Shown: piece by piece, positions 42,854 through 52,939 of the stretch
How positions within the stretch are numbered: the stretch's first letter is position 1
Layout of the letters: each line of letters starts with the position of its first letter
From: Antedon mediterranea
Lineage: Eukaryota; Echinodermata; Crinoidea; Comatulida; Antedonidae
NCBI RefSeq assembly: GCF_964355755.1
Contig: NC_092676.1
Location: 25,714,288-25,774,287, forward strand
Length of the DNA stretch: 60,000 nt
Reading direction: 5' to 3'
Made by a program: the position numbers and the translations under genes
The notes under the pieces: model-generated
Told to the model about the DNA's origin: nothing
The model's input: the letters and a program-made list of their open reading frames with translations, nothing else
Database searches by the model: none

Positions 42854-43195
42854 AATGCACTTGTCAATTGTATGACCCACTATACGACCCCCGGGAGAGG
42901 TGCGTCATGGGTGCGTCATTTACAAATAATTACTGACGCAGGGGTGCGTCAAAAAACCTAGATGGTACGTCACATCAATGAACAAGGTTTGTCAATGTCC
43001 GTCACTTTACCACCCACCATATCATAAACAACATGGCCACAGTGCGTCAAAATGGGTGCGTCATGGTCACCTAAAGGTAAGTCACCTTTTTGACGCACGG
43101 GTGCGTCATGGTATTCAAAAGTATGACGCACATCTGACAAATGACGCACCTCTCCCGGGGGTCGTATAGTGGGTCATGCAATTGACAAGTGCATA
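42854..43195. mobile_element. Foldback MITE with TGACGCACC repeats
   Basis: About 55 bp at each end are inverted with one mismatch: ATGCACTTGTCAATTG, then ATGACCCACTATACGACCCC, CGGGAGAGGTGCGTCAT. The interior has repeated GGTGCGTCA/TGACGCACC units. It lies directly against the LINE relic that starts at 43196. Confidence 0.82.
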
Positions 43196-43559
43196 AGTCT
43201 TTCTTTATTTGATTCATCCAGTTATTTCTTGGTCTTCCTACGGGTCGTTTTACTTTCCTGTTAGTTTCCTTCATTGTTTGTTTGATTGGGGTATCATCCG
43301 GTAATCTAATTATGTGTCCATACCATTTTAGTCTCCTTCGTTTAATTCTTTTACTCCATTCTTCTTGTTTTGTTATCTCATATAAACTGGTAAAGAAACA
43401 TCCTATTCTTTTACATGCAAAATTGCTTATCATATAATTTTTTTTAAGGGATGAAAAAAAAAGTACGGTATTATTGTTATTGGCAAAATAAAAACGTAAT
43501 TATCAATCCAATTTATTCCATGATCTTTCAATAATGGTGAGACAATGTATTAATCACAT

Positions 43560-43760
43560 ATATAAATTCATAAATAAATCCTATAGAAATTCTATAAAAT
43601 TATAGGTTCTATAGAAAAAAAGAAACATTCTATAGACACTAAATAAATTCTATAGAAATTGAAATATGTTTCTATAGAAATTTTGTACTTCTATAGAATA
43701 CCATAGAGCTCTATAAAATGTTCTATAGAACTCTATAGAATTCTATAGAACTTTTTGTAA
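43560..43760. repeat. Cluster of TTCTATAGAA palindromes
   Basis: About a dozen copies of the self-complementary core CTATAGA (often TTCTATAGAA or CTCTATAGAA) occur in 200 bp at irregular 10-25 bp spacing. No gene. It lies inside the LINE relic's interruption. Confidence 0.7.
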
Positions 43761-43842
43761 GGGATATTTTCATGTTACACACTCTATCTGTTAATTTAAT
43801 ATTTATCATCTTTCGCAACATTTTCCTGTGATATATATCTAT

Positions 43843-44810
43843 GGGTGCAGGTCAATTCGGCCCCAAACCGTTTCGGCCAAAGTCAAGTCGGCCCAACGTC
43901 AAGTCGGCCCCAAGTCAACTCGGCCTCAAGTCAACTCGGCCTCAAGTCAACTTGGCCAAAAACTAATCGGTCAACTCGGCCACAATAAAGTATGGAACGC
44001 AAAAAGTGCTTAATATTATTATGATTATTACTATCCACGCTTTAAAAAAAATGAAGAAATAAAAAATATAATATAAAAAAATGATCTCATTGCCGATATG
44101 AATAGAAGTACCTGTGTGTTACAAAAACTCGTGCAGGTAGGCCTATCACATTTTAGTAAATCGAAAACGTAGGCCTACGTTCCACCATTTGGCCATAGAA
44201 AAAATGATCGTACATATCGTTTTTGTCCATGATTTGCGTTTTAAAAAAAGGGGAATCCCCAGCGAAAACACGTAGCAGTTGTATATCGAAATAGCTGCCA
44301 AAGGCGCAGGTAGGGAGGCGCAGCTACGAATTGGTCTCAGATGTTGTCGCCTAATCAAATGCATACACTGAAGAAATCTACGCGTGATTCAACAATGGAG
44401 TTAACATTATTTTATACATCAATGATTCAACCAAACAATCTTATTACACCTAATAAATGTCCTCGCATATCGGACATGTTTATTGAATTTTGACGCACAA
44501 ACGAACATACGCGCCCACGTACGTGCATCATCATTATTGGGCCAACAATGTGTTCCTATTTATTATCCAAATGTTCATTATAATCATTAATAATAGTATG
44601 AATGCTTATTAATCAATCAAAAATGTGAATAAATATTATTTTATCAATCCCCTTCATTTGCACTTTTTGCGTTCCATACTTTAACGGGGCCGAGTTGACC
44701 GATTATTTTTTGGCCGAGTTGACGTGAGGCCAAGTTGACCTGGGGCCGACTTGACTTGGGGCCGACTTGACTTTGGCCGAGACGGTATAGGGCCGACTTG
44801 GATCGAAATC
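43843..44810. mobile_element. Foldback element with AAGTCGGCCC arms and 8-bp target duplication
   Basis: ATATCTAT (43835-43842 and 44811-44818) is the target duplication. Each arm (about 150 bp) is a run of 12-mers such as GTCAAGTCGGCC or GTCAACTCGGCC, followed by a shared inner segment (TATGGAACGCAAAAAGTGC, inverted at 44662). The interior is AT-rich and non-coding. An 8-bp duplication fits hAT or sea-urchin TU elements. Confidence 0.85.
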
Positions 44811-45637
44811 ATATCTATACTCTCTTGTAATTTTTTGTTTAGTACCCAGAGTTCACTGTTATATAAGAAAATACTTGCTATGTATGCATCAAACAAATGG
44901 CATTTCACGTCTATAGACATCGTTTTGTGTTCTAGCGACGACTTCAGCTTGTTATACCATAGCTGCTAGTGATTTTCTTCTTTTAATGTCTTTTTCTGTG
45001 TCCAAGTTACTACCGAGGTATTTGCATTCTTCCCATTTACTATCGGTGTTTCTTCCTATTAGGTATTCTTCTGTTTTAAAGCCTAATCTTACATATTGCT
45101 ACCAAATTTATTGTAGGAAGTGATTTAATTAATAATTGTATGTACAGTATGCTAGCAGTGTGATCTTCAGTAAAGTATGTGTCTAAAATCGTGTCCCGGC
45201 GATACTTTAGTGTGATAGAGACTGAAAATTCATCATTAAAAATAATTCCTAACCCGTTATTTTTTCTATCTTTGTATATTCCATAAATGTGACGGATATG
45301 ACAACAACAACATTGAACCATGTATTTATAAATACGAATAAAATACGAAATATATAATAAAGATTGCGCCAAACATACGCTTGCCATGTAATACATGTTT
45401 ATTTATCTGAATAAACTTTTAAAATTTTAAAAATGCAAGTTTTACAATTGATTTTGTTATAAACCTGAAATTAGACACTTACTGAAGAATGACCCTTATT
45501 AATTATGCGTCAGGCAAAATAATATTATAAAGTATATATAAATTGTGTATTTTTTAATTCTTTTTTTATCATGTTGCCGATTTTTTTTAGTGGCTATAAA
45601 CAATACTAATCTATAATTCTTCTAGATTTTAGTAAAA

Positions 45638-46172
45638 ATGGCTAGTTCCATTTTTGACCACGGTCTAGTGTGGTTGTCAACACAAATCTGTGAAGAGGAT
45701 GAGCTTGACTGTTTGCGATTTATTGGATCTTCTGTTTTGGTTAACCAATTCAAAGCGAAAGCAATAAACGTTTTTCAGAGTTTACAACATCAACAGTTTC
45801 TTTCTGAAACAGACTTTGCTATTCTATATGACGCATTGCAATACATGGGGCGTAATGACTTACAAAAAGCTTTCTTAAAAAAAATAGGCAAACAGAAGCC
45901 AAAACAAAAATCTCAATTAGTTTCCTCGTTCACAATAATGCTTATAAATGTTTGTAAAAACATTGATCCTTTTAAAGATAGATGGGAAACTTTTTTGTTT
46001 ATGTACAAAAAGAAATGTCCTCAAATCAATCATAATAAAAGTATATACTGCACCCTACAATGCCTCTTGGATAGCAATGTCTTGAAAAATGACAAAAAAA
46101 ACCTAAAAAAATGTTGTGAATATCTGGAAACTGTGAACTTGAATAAAGCCAAGACGTATGTTGAGAAATACT
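45638..46172 (+). CDS. DED/membrane gene exon 1: two DED-like domains
   Basis: The single 535-base exon encodes both domains, as does exon 2 of the ROCO gene, and both exons end in phase 1. The first domain shares LS-TD--ILYD with the ROCO DED. The donor is a consensus GTAAGT at 46173, which if read through adds one residue and a stop. Confidence 0.85.
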
Positions 46173-49100
46173 GTAAGTAGAGTATTTGTTGTTTGTTAAT
46201 GCCAAACCTCTTATACATTAATGGCCACACTTTGAAAAGCCTGTTCTTCCTATTCTAATTAGTGCGTTTGGTATCTCTTATGCGGCCATTCCCCATAAGC
46301 GGATGGATGTGTCCAAAATTATTCACAGCAGTCGCTAATGTCTGCGACGTACAGTATTAGCCAATGTGTTGCTAAACAACAGTTAATTAGTAATTTTTTC
46401 AAACCATGAACTGATTGATTTTATTTGGTAACCGTATCAATCACATACATAAAATAACAACAGTACAAAATCATTACCAAGGATGGTACATAAAACGCCC
46501 TGTGACACTTATTTCATAATCATGTTTTTATTGTTACCAAATTTACCAAACTTGTTAAAAAACAAGGCCAACACAACAGCCATAAGTCGCGTGCTCTCAG
46601 AAAAAATGAACTTTCAAAAAGTAATGTACTTTAAAACTTTTCTGTACATCAAAACAATTCAAAAGTACAGAAAAGCGATAAAACGCATAGTGATACCGGA
46701 CCGACAGACAGACCGACCGACCGACATAGTGAACTATAGAGTCGCGTCCACACGACTAATAAATGAAAATAAAGATAAATACTAGTAGGCCTACACCTGA
46801 CGTTTTTAATAGGCCTGCTGTTGTTTTGTTTTCAGGGTTTGTGACAATAAATGACAGGATTCAGACTATGCAAATAGAAAAAGAAAATGGTTGTGACTAT
46901 GTAATGATTTTGTCATTTGTACTGTGAAGAACATTCCTGTGTTTTTACTACACAGATTTTGACCAATCATTTTTATGCATAAAGCTTTAAAAATTTGTCT
47001 GAAAATCATAAATAATACTAAACCACCTGATCATAAACAATTTTAAAATGGAGAATGTAGAGCCCTGTTGCGTTAAGAATGCTGAAAAATATCGTTTGTA
47101 GCCATAATACATGATTTTAGCCCTCTATTAGCAAGAACCTCCTGTAAGCGGCCACTTGTGGTCCCAAGGGTGGCCGCTTTTAAACCAAATAAAAATCAAA
47201 TATATATTTGGTGTTGTGAAACTATGGATACTTACTCCATAACTGGGACTAGAAATGTATTATTTCTAGTCATTCTCCGTAAACGGGTAAATGGCAACTT
47301 TATCAAAGTATCGTCAAAAAGTTAAGACGACAGAATTTCACTCGTAAGCTCCGCCCACTTTGTTAAAGCTCATGCATAAATTATTCATGAGCACCGTCCT
47401 GTGGCTTCCTGTTTCATAAAGTTCCTATCAAATGATCAGAGACTGTTGTATTTCTGTGTTCTGTGATCACAGTGTATTAACCTTATACTTTTTTCAGTAA
47501 ATGACAATTTCTCAAGAAGCACACATCCAGGCCTGACACATCATTCAAGGTAATTAAGCTTGCTTATCTATGGTATCTTCGACAATGATTAATATTTGGT
47601 TTGGTTTATCATTCAATATTTCAAACTTTATTTGTTCATTTTCAGGAAGATGAACAAATAAAGTTTGAAATATTGAATCATCATACAGTAAATGTGTCTA
47701 ATTACCCAACTTTTTGTATAGTTTGTTTTGTTTTATAAAACAATAATAAATGTTTACATTTATTTGGTGACGAAAGTTTTCAGGCCAATGTTCAAACAGG
47801 TTCTGTTATTTTTAATGACCTTTCTCCTAGTTTAATATTTACTTATATTTTATTGCAGTATCGTAGCTACCACCTTCCATTGTTATATATTATTGTCATA
47901 TAATTTTCTCTTCTGAATACTTTTAACTTCAGCCTTGCTGCTGTACAATCTGATGAAAATGTTGACGGTGAAGAATTGTCTGATTCTTTGTCAAATCTTA
48001 ATTCAGGTAATTATTAGTTTTCCCTTAAGACATGAAGTTGATCAATGATTTGAAAAGTTTATATAATCAGAGAAGTGTTTTTCCCATTATCATTTTATAA
48101 GTAATACAATCAACACCAAAAAAATGATCAAAGATTACACTTTTTTTCTCTTTTGAACTGAAGATTCTGACTTCCTTATCCAACAGCATCATCAGCAGGA
48201 TTTTCTGATCATCATCAGATCCATCATCAAATTTAAAAGTTTTTGTGTAAGACGTTATACATTATTGTCATATAATGTACAGTAATTACAACTACAATAC
48301 AGCTGTAATGAGCTGCAATCCTAAAGTGCCTGGTGACCGACATGCGGCACAAACTAGTCCTTCAAATAAAAAAAAACCTGGATGGTTGATAGATTGAATG
48401 ATGGGAAGACAGAATTCTTTTTGATCTCATCACAGACAAATGAATTCTGTTCAGCACTTTAATCTTATGAATGGTGAATCTGTGCTTTGATCTTTGTAAA
48501 TGCGCTTTATAAGTAACAAATAATAATATTAGTAAATTAATACTTTCAACTTCAGCCTTGTTTGTAGAATCTGATGGAAATTTTATTGAGGAATTGGCTT
48601 TATTTTTAATTCTGGTATAGTGTTTTTCTTCAAAGATGAGGTTGATGAAGCGAAAGATTTTGTTTTTACCATTTTATGTAACTTTTAAAAAACAAACCTA
48701 AAGATCAGAATCTTGTTTTCTCTTTTAAACTGAAGACTCTGACCTCAATGAGGATCCTCATTCCGCATCAGCATCATCAGAAGAAAGGGCTTCTGATTGT
48801 AACAATAGGCGTACTGAAAAGAAAAAGCCTAACAAATCTGGACCAAAGAGACATCAGAACTCCAAATGGGAGAAAAAACAAAAAAAGAAGTCAAAACGTA
48901 AGCAAATTTCTCAGGATCAGGAAAATGAAGGTACTGTAACTGTTTATATAAATAAATAAAGATGAGGTTTATGAAGCGAAAGATTTTGTCTTTACCATTT
49001 CATGTAACTTTTAAAAAACAAAACTAAAGATCAGAATCTTGTTTTCTCTTTTAAACTGAAGACTCTGACCTCAATGAGGATCCTCATTCCGCATCAGCAT

Positions 49101-52100
49101 CATCAGAAGAAAGGGCTTCTGATTGTAACAATAGGCGTACTGAAAAGAAAAAGCTTATCAAATCTAGACCAAAGAGACATCAGAACTCCAAATGGGAGAA
49201 AAAACAAAAAAAGAAGTCAAAACGTAAACAAATGTCTCAGGATCAGGAAAATGAAGGTACTGTAACTGTTTATATAAATAAACTAGAAAGACACTCCGAG
49301 AGTGCATACCTCCGCCTACTGTAAAATTCTCCTACATAAGATTTCTCCGGTGAAAAAGAAATATATATATATATATATTTGTCTGTGTCTTAATGCTGTT
49401 TGTGATTTAGGCTAATTTCACTACAAGCATGTGTATGCGAGTTTGGTGTAATGGTTATGTAACAAGCCTTTCAATTAACAATAGCTTCAGTTGACTAACA
49501 ATAGAACAGCAACGTGAAAATCAAACGAGTGAATTTGAAAAGAAATAGGTTTTTTAAACTACTCGCATAAAAAAAAAAACGAAAAAGTGGTCCAGAATTG
49601 GGACCATGGTCCTAAATGGTCCCAAAATTTAATAGAATGGTCCTTGACCACATATCTATCCGTATATTCATTTTGGTAAAGATCTTGTAATTACTTTTTG
49701 AGTAATCCTGCTAACAAACAAACAAACAAACAAATGAAAGCACTCAGAAACTGAGTGAAGTACTTGGCAAAATATATCCACTGACTCGGAGCATGTTAAA
49801 AGATACATTTTTTTTGCTTTAGGCATTAGCTTTATATTGTTAAAATCCTGCTGGGGTTAATAATTTGTTTAAATAATTTTTTGATACAAACAATTTCGGC
49901 ATTGCAACAATGACCTTTCTGAAATCAAGATTGACCAGAATAATGACCGAGGAGTGCCTTGAAGCTGTGCCGATTTGCGGCGCCTCTGCCTTAACCCATG
50001 TAGTAAGCTTAACCGCTTGACCAGTCGACTAATGTTTTGGTCCATATTAAAGAATATGTCCATGTTAAAAGAAGACAGAATGCGTGCTATTTAATATATC
50101 GTACGAAAGATATATCAATTTACCTGAAAATCAATAGGCTTGTTCTGTAAGTATATACCTATGTACAGAATGAAATAAGGAAGGACACACACTGGTATTA
50201 ACAAAACTAATTATCAACTATCAATAGTTAAATTTGAATAACAATAGAACAGCAACGCCAAAAACAAACGGGTGAATTTAAAAAGAAACAGGTTTTTTAA
50301 AACTACCGTATATTTCGGTGTATAAGTCGCACCTGTGTATAAGACGCACCCCCTAACTGAGAGTAAAATATCGGTATTTTTTATATCGTCGATGTATAAG
50401 ACGCACCTTATTTTTCATCAAAACAATGTTTTTTTAAATTGTAATCAATATTATTGTAATAATATATTTTGTTATATCTACAACGGCGTCCTTTATTTAG
50501 GTTTTTTCATACCTAGGCTCGGCCGCGCCCAGCCTCAACAAGTTCTTTCTAACTTGTTATTCATGAGTTTCGCCGCAACATCGAGTGCATGATGACCGTG
50601 TGTGTAACACGTACGTGTGTGGGCTAGCCTCGCTCGATCATTTCGAGAGGGCGCACGTTTTCACGGACAATCGTATTCGATTAGTATCTATGTATCCGAG
50701 AAGTGTATACGCTAGGTCCATGCTATAATCAACTGGAGAATATACTAGTCGAATACCGTACACCATGTGGCCGCCAAGAAGGGTTTGCGCTAGGCTAGGG
50801 GTACGGCGGTCATGCGTATAACTATAAATACACCATGTGGCCACCAAGAAAGGGCTTGCGCTGGGGGTACGGCGATCGTGCGTATAACTACTGTATAAAT
50901 AAATACTATTCTAATCGTACGTAAACGTTTACAAATGAAATTTTATGGGAGCGCCATAATGAACAAATCTTTTCATCATATTTAGTATAACATCATGCTA
51001 AAATGCCTTGAAAACTAGGCAGAAGCAGGTTGCCGTTACGTTAGTTCGTTACTGTAGCTAGGCCTAGCCTAGCAGTAGCAAACGAGGTGACGATAGCATA
51101 GGCCTATGTACAATCTGTGTGGTGAGGCATTTATGTTCGGTGTATAAGACGCACCCTTAATTTAGAGGTCAAATTTGCGTGTCAAAAGTGCGACTTATAC
51201 ACCGAAATATACGGTACTCGTATGAAAAAGCCGGTACATTGAATCAACTTTTGTTTTAAAATTACAAATCACAAATTATAACCCTTGCCTCTTGTCCAAA
51301 AATGAGGTTTTTTGGACAAGTACTGTAGTTCTCGAGAAAATGTAATTTCAGTTTACGTGTTACTTTAAAACTGCTCACCGGCTTTTGAAAATTGTCTCCT
51401 ATCTTGTAACACTAGCCGGTCTGAAAATAATATCATTTTTGTTATTTGTGAAGTTATTAATAAACCAATGTTGTTGATTTTCAATAGGCATGGTCTGAAA
51501 GTATAAACCTATCTACACCCAAAAATTCAGAACGATAACTTGAAAACAAACAAACAAACATACATACAAACATACATACACACAAACAAACAAAGTGAAT
51601 ACTATACTTGGCAAAATTCTTTTTGCCAAGTAACAAACAAACAAACACACGCTACCGATTACATATACCTCCTTGGCGGAGGTAAATAATAAATAAATTA
51701 TTGGTAAAACTGTTAACTTGTTACACTACTGTATCTTATGAACCAAACACTTTTTTATTCAGTAAAATTGGTTTAGAACCTTCCTACTGCAGTTTCCTAG
51801 AAACAAATGGTTATTAGGTTGTTAAAATTTGTTTGTTTTTTTTTGTTGCAGATAATTGGTTTTTTCTTTCTGTACTAATTCCTGTGATTCTGGTCATCCT
51901 TTCAATAGTATTGTATGGAATATACCATTATTTTGATATTAATGTGTGTAAACTGTTTACATTCTCAGGCCAATGTACAACATCATGTGTGTTTCTTCTT
52001 ATTTTAATTTTTTATGGTGGTTTGAAGTGGATTAATAATGATGAGCTAAATTTTATACAGTTTTGTACAATAGCTTATAACATTTGTAAGGATTTAACTA

Positions 52101-52114
52101 ATTGTTTTAATTAA
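45638..52114 (+). CDS. Tandem-DED protein with two C-terminal membrane helices
   Basis: Exons 45638-46172, 47498-47549, 47933-48006, 48736-48930, 49062-49256 and 51852-52114 join in frame (phases 1, 2, 1, 1, 1) for 437 residues. ATG context is AAAATGG. Residues 1-86 form a clear DED (LDCLRFIGSSVL, FQSLQHQQFLSETDFAILYD, NDLQKAFLKKI). Residues 90-178 look like a second, diverged DED. Residues 179-220 are Ser/acidic. 221-350 are two near-identical 65-residue units, Ser/acidic then Lys-rich (KKQKKKSKRKQ). Two hydrophobic helices follow (about 354-378 and 393-408), then a 29-residue tail. DED proteins recruit caspase-8 or FADD-type partners (family knowledge); a membrane-anchored adaptor is my inference. 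Whether both duplicate exons are used together is unknown. Confidence 0.8.
47611..47678. repeat. Perfect 29-bp hairpin in an intron
   Basis: 47611-47639 and 47650-47678 are exactly complementary (ATTCAATATTTCAAACTTTA at the outer end) around a 10-base loop TTTCAGGAAG. It lies in the second intron of the DED/membrane gene. The loop contains a splice-acceptor-like TTTCAG. Confidence 0.9.
48736..49256 (+). CDS. Tandemly duplicated 195-bp linker exons
   Basis: Two 195-bp exons (48736-48930 and 49062-49256), each phase 1-1, lie exactly 326 bp apart in a direct duplication that includes about 100 bp of upstream intron. They differ at only a few positions (PNKSGPK versus LIKSRPK; KQISQ versus KQMSQ). 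Each has an alternative donor inside (C/GTAAGC at 48898; the equivalent in copy 2 is GTAAAC). A decayed older copy of exon 47933 lies at 48557-48612. Confidence 0.8.
49955..50035 (-). mobile_element. SINE A-like tRNA head fragment
   Basis: The minus strand reads GACTGGTCAAGCGGTTAAGC and further on GTTAAGGCAGAGGCGCCGC, two tRNA box-A-like pieces. It lies within the repeat-rich last intron of the DED/membrane gene. Confidence 0.45.
50306..51214. mobile_element. TA-flanked foldback MITE with GTATAAGACGCACC repeats
   Basis: Ends CCGTATATTTCGGTGTATAA and inverse (TTATACACCGAAATATACGG), with TA at 50304-50305 and 51215-51216. The motif GTGTATAAGACGCACC recurs inside both ends. The related unoccupied sequence at 49551-49570 (TTTTTTAAACTACTCGCATA) shows that the insertion duplicated TA. 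Confidence 0.88.
51852..52114 (+). CDS. DED/membrane gene last exon: two membrane helices
   Basis: Acceptor TTTTTGTTGCAG at 51851. It enters in phase 1 to give DNWFFLSVLIPVILVILSIV (helix 1) and CVFLLILIFYGGL (helix 2), ending DLTNCFN-stop at 52112-52114. AATAAA hexamers follow at about 52307 and 52555. Confidence 0.8.
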
Positions 52115-52701
52115 TAATAGTATAAAAAAGAATTGTTTTAGTCTTCTTGACAGGTAGACAAAAATTACAGTACCTCAAATTTACCAAAACATCAATCATT
52201 GTTTATACAGTACTGTGCTTCAAATTTGGGGTATTGGCCAAAACCTATGATGTACTGTATAAAACAAAATTCAGTGACATGATCATAGTATTAATAGGTA
52301 TTGTATAAATAAATAATTAATTGCATTTAAGCATTTTATCAGTACACTGTACATAGAGTAGTTTTTTTATTAGATGTTTTTACTAATTTTATAATATATA
52401 AATTTAAGTAGTTATTTTTTTTTAAAGTAAGTAGTTTTGAGGTATGTGTATTTAAGCATAGAGGAATTCACCCCTTTCAAGGGCGTAGTGGGCATGTGTA
52501 CCCTCCCACTGAGGCATTGCCCGCAGTGGATCAGCACTGTTTTGAATCCTCTGAATAAATACATACATTACCAGTAAAATGGTTGAATAGTGCAATTTCC
52601 AGGGAAATAGGTTCTATATTCTCAAAATGTGATTCCACCTCGGCCAACCATTGGAGCCAAGGTTTTTCATTTATAAAATTTTGCCATTCTGGGCAAGTAA
52701 A

Positions 52702-52936
52702 TTTATTTAATGAGGGTGATCCATCCAGCTAATGCTGATCATTAGGGACCCTCAGAGGTTCATAAGACAAATATATACACAAGATGCTCTACATAAACAA
52801 AGTCTTATTACAGGTCTTTGGGAGTGGAGTTGTAATTTGGTCCTTAGAAAAAATCCTGACATGTGACTGGACTTGAACCCAGGACCCTTGGAATGGTAGC
52901 CAAGCATCATAACCACCAAGCCACAACTCCACTCTG
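52702..52936 (-). mobile_element. tRNA-headed SINE family B, copy with intact head
   Basis: The minus strand starts AGAGTGGAGTTGTGGCTTGG, with box A TGGCTTGGTGGTTATGATGC and box B GGGTTCAAGTCCAGTC, then the body shared with 7121-7322. Located downstream of the DED/membrane gene. Confidence 0.85.
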
Positions 52937-52939
52937 TCC

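Larger units (their letters stand above)
43196..45090 (-). pseudogene. Degraded non-LTR retrotransposon, reverse transcriptase C-terminal relic
   Basis: On the minus strand, 45080-44950 encodes YLIGRNTDSKWEECKYLGSN, then after a frameshift 44920-44820 encodes KCHLFDAYIASIFLYNSELW. After a 1.4-kb interruption, 43420-43200 encodes RRRLKWYGHIIRLPDDTP and KRPVGRPRNNWMNQIKKDL. This order (KYLGS, LYxSExW, RRLxWxGH) is that of the C-terminal RT region of RTE-like and related LINEs. It is broken by the element at 43843-44810 and by AT-rich DNA. Confidence 0.75.
49283..51690. repeat. Composite interspersed repeat in the last intron of the DED/membrane gene
   Basis: The left edge has CACTCCGAGAGTGCATACCT and the right edge TACCTCCTTGGCGGAGGTAA. 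A roughly 75-bp segment (ACAATAGAACAGCAACG to TTTTTTAAACTAC) occurs at 49498 and again at 50229. CAAA/CATA microsatellite runs are at 49717-49735 and 51545-51640. It contains a solo tRNA-like head and the nested element 50306-51214. No coding sequence. Confidence 0.55.

Noticed and set aside
43828-44013. 61-codon frame rich in Arg/Pro/Ser
   Set aside because: Translation of the repeated GTCAAGTCGGCC arm of the foldback element at 43843-44810.
45076-45396. 106-codon minus frame with NNGLGIIFNDEFSVS
   Set aside because: Slight resemblance to a LINE endonuclease strand, and it lies just upstream of the RT relic on the same strand, but it is too weak to annotate separately.
46483-46785. 100-codon frame in the first intron of the DED/membrane gene
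   Set aside because: Low-complexity Lys/Ile-rich sequence with a GACAGACAGACC-type simple repeat, and no family motif.
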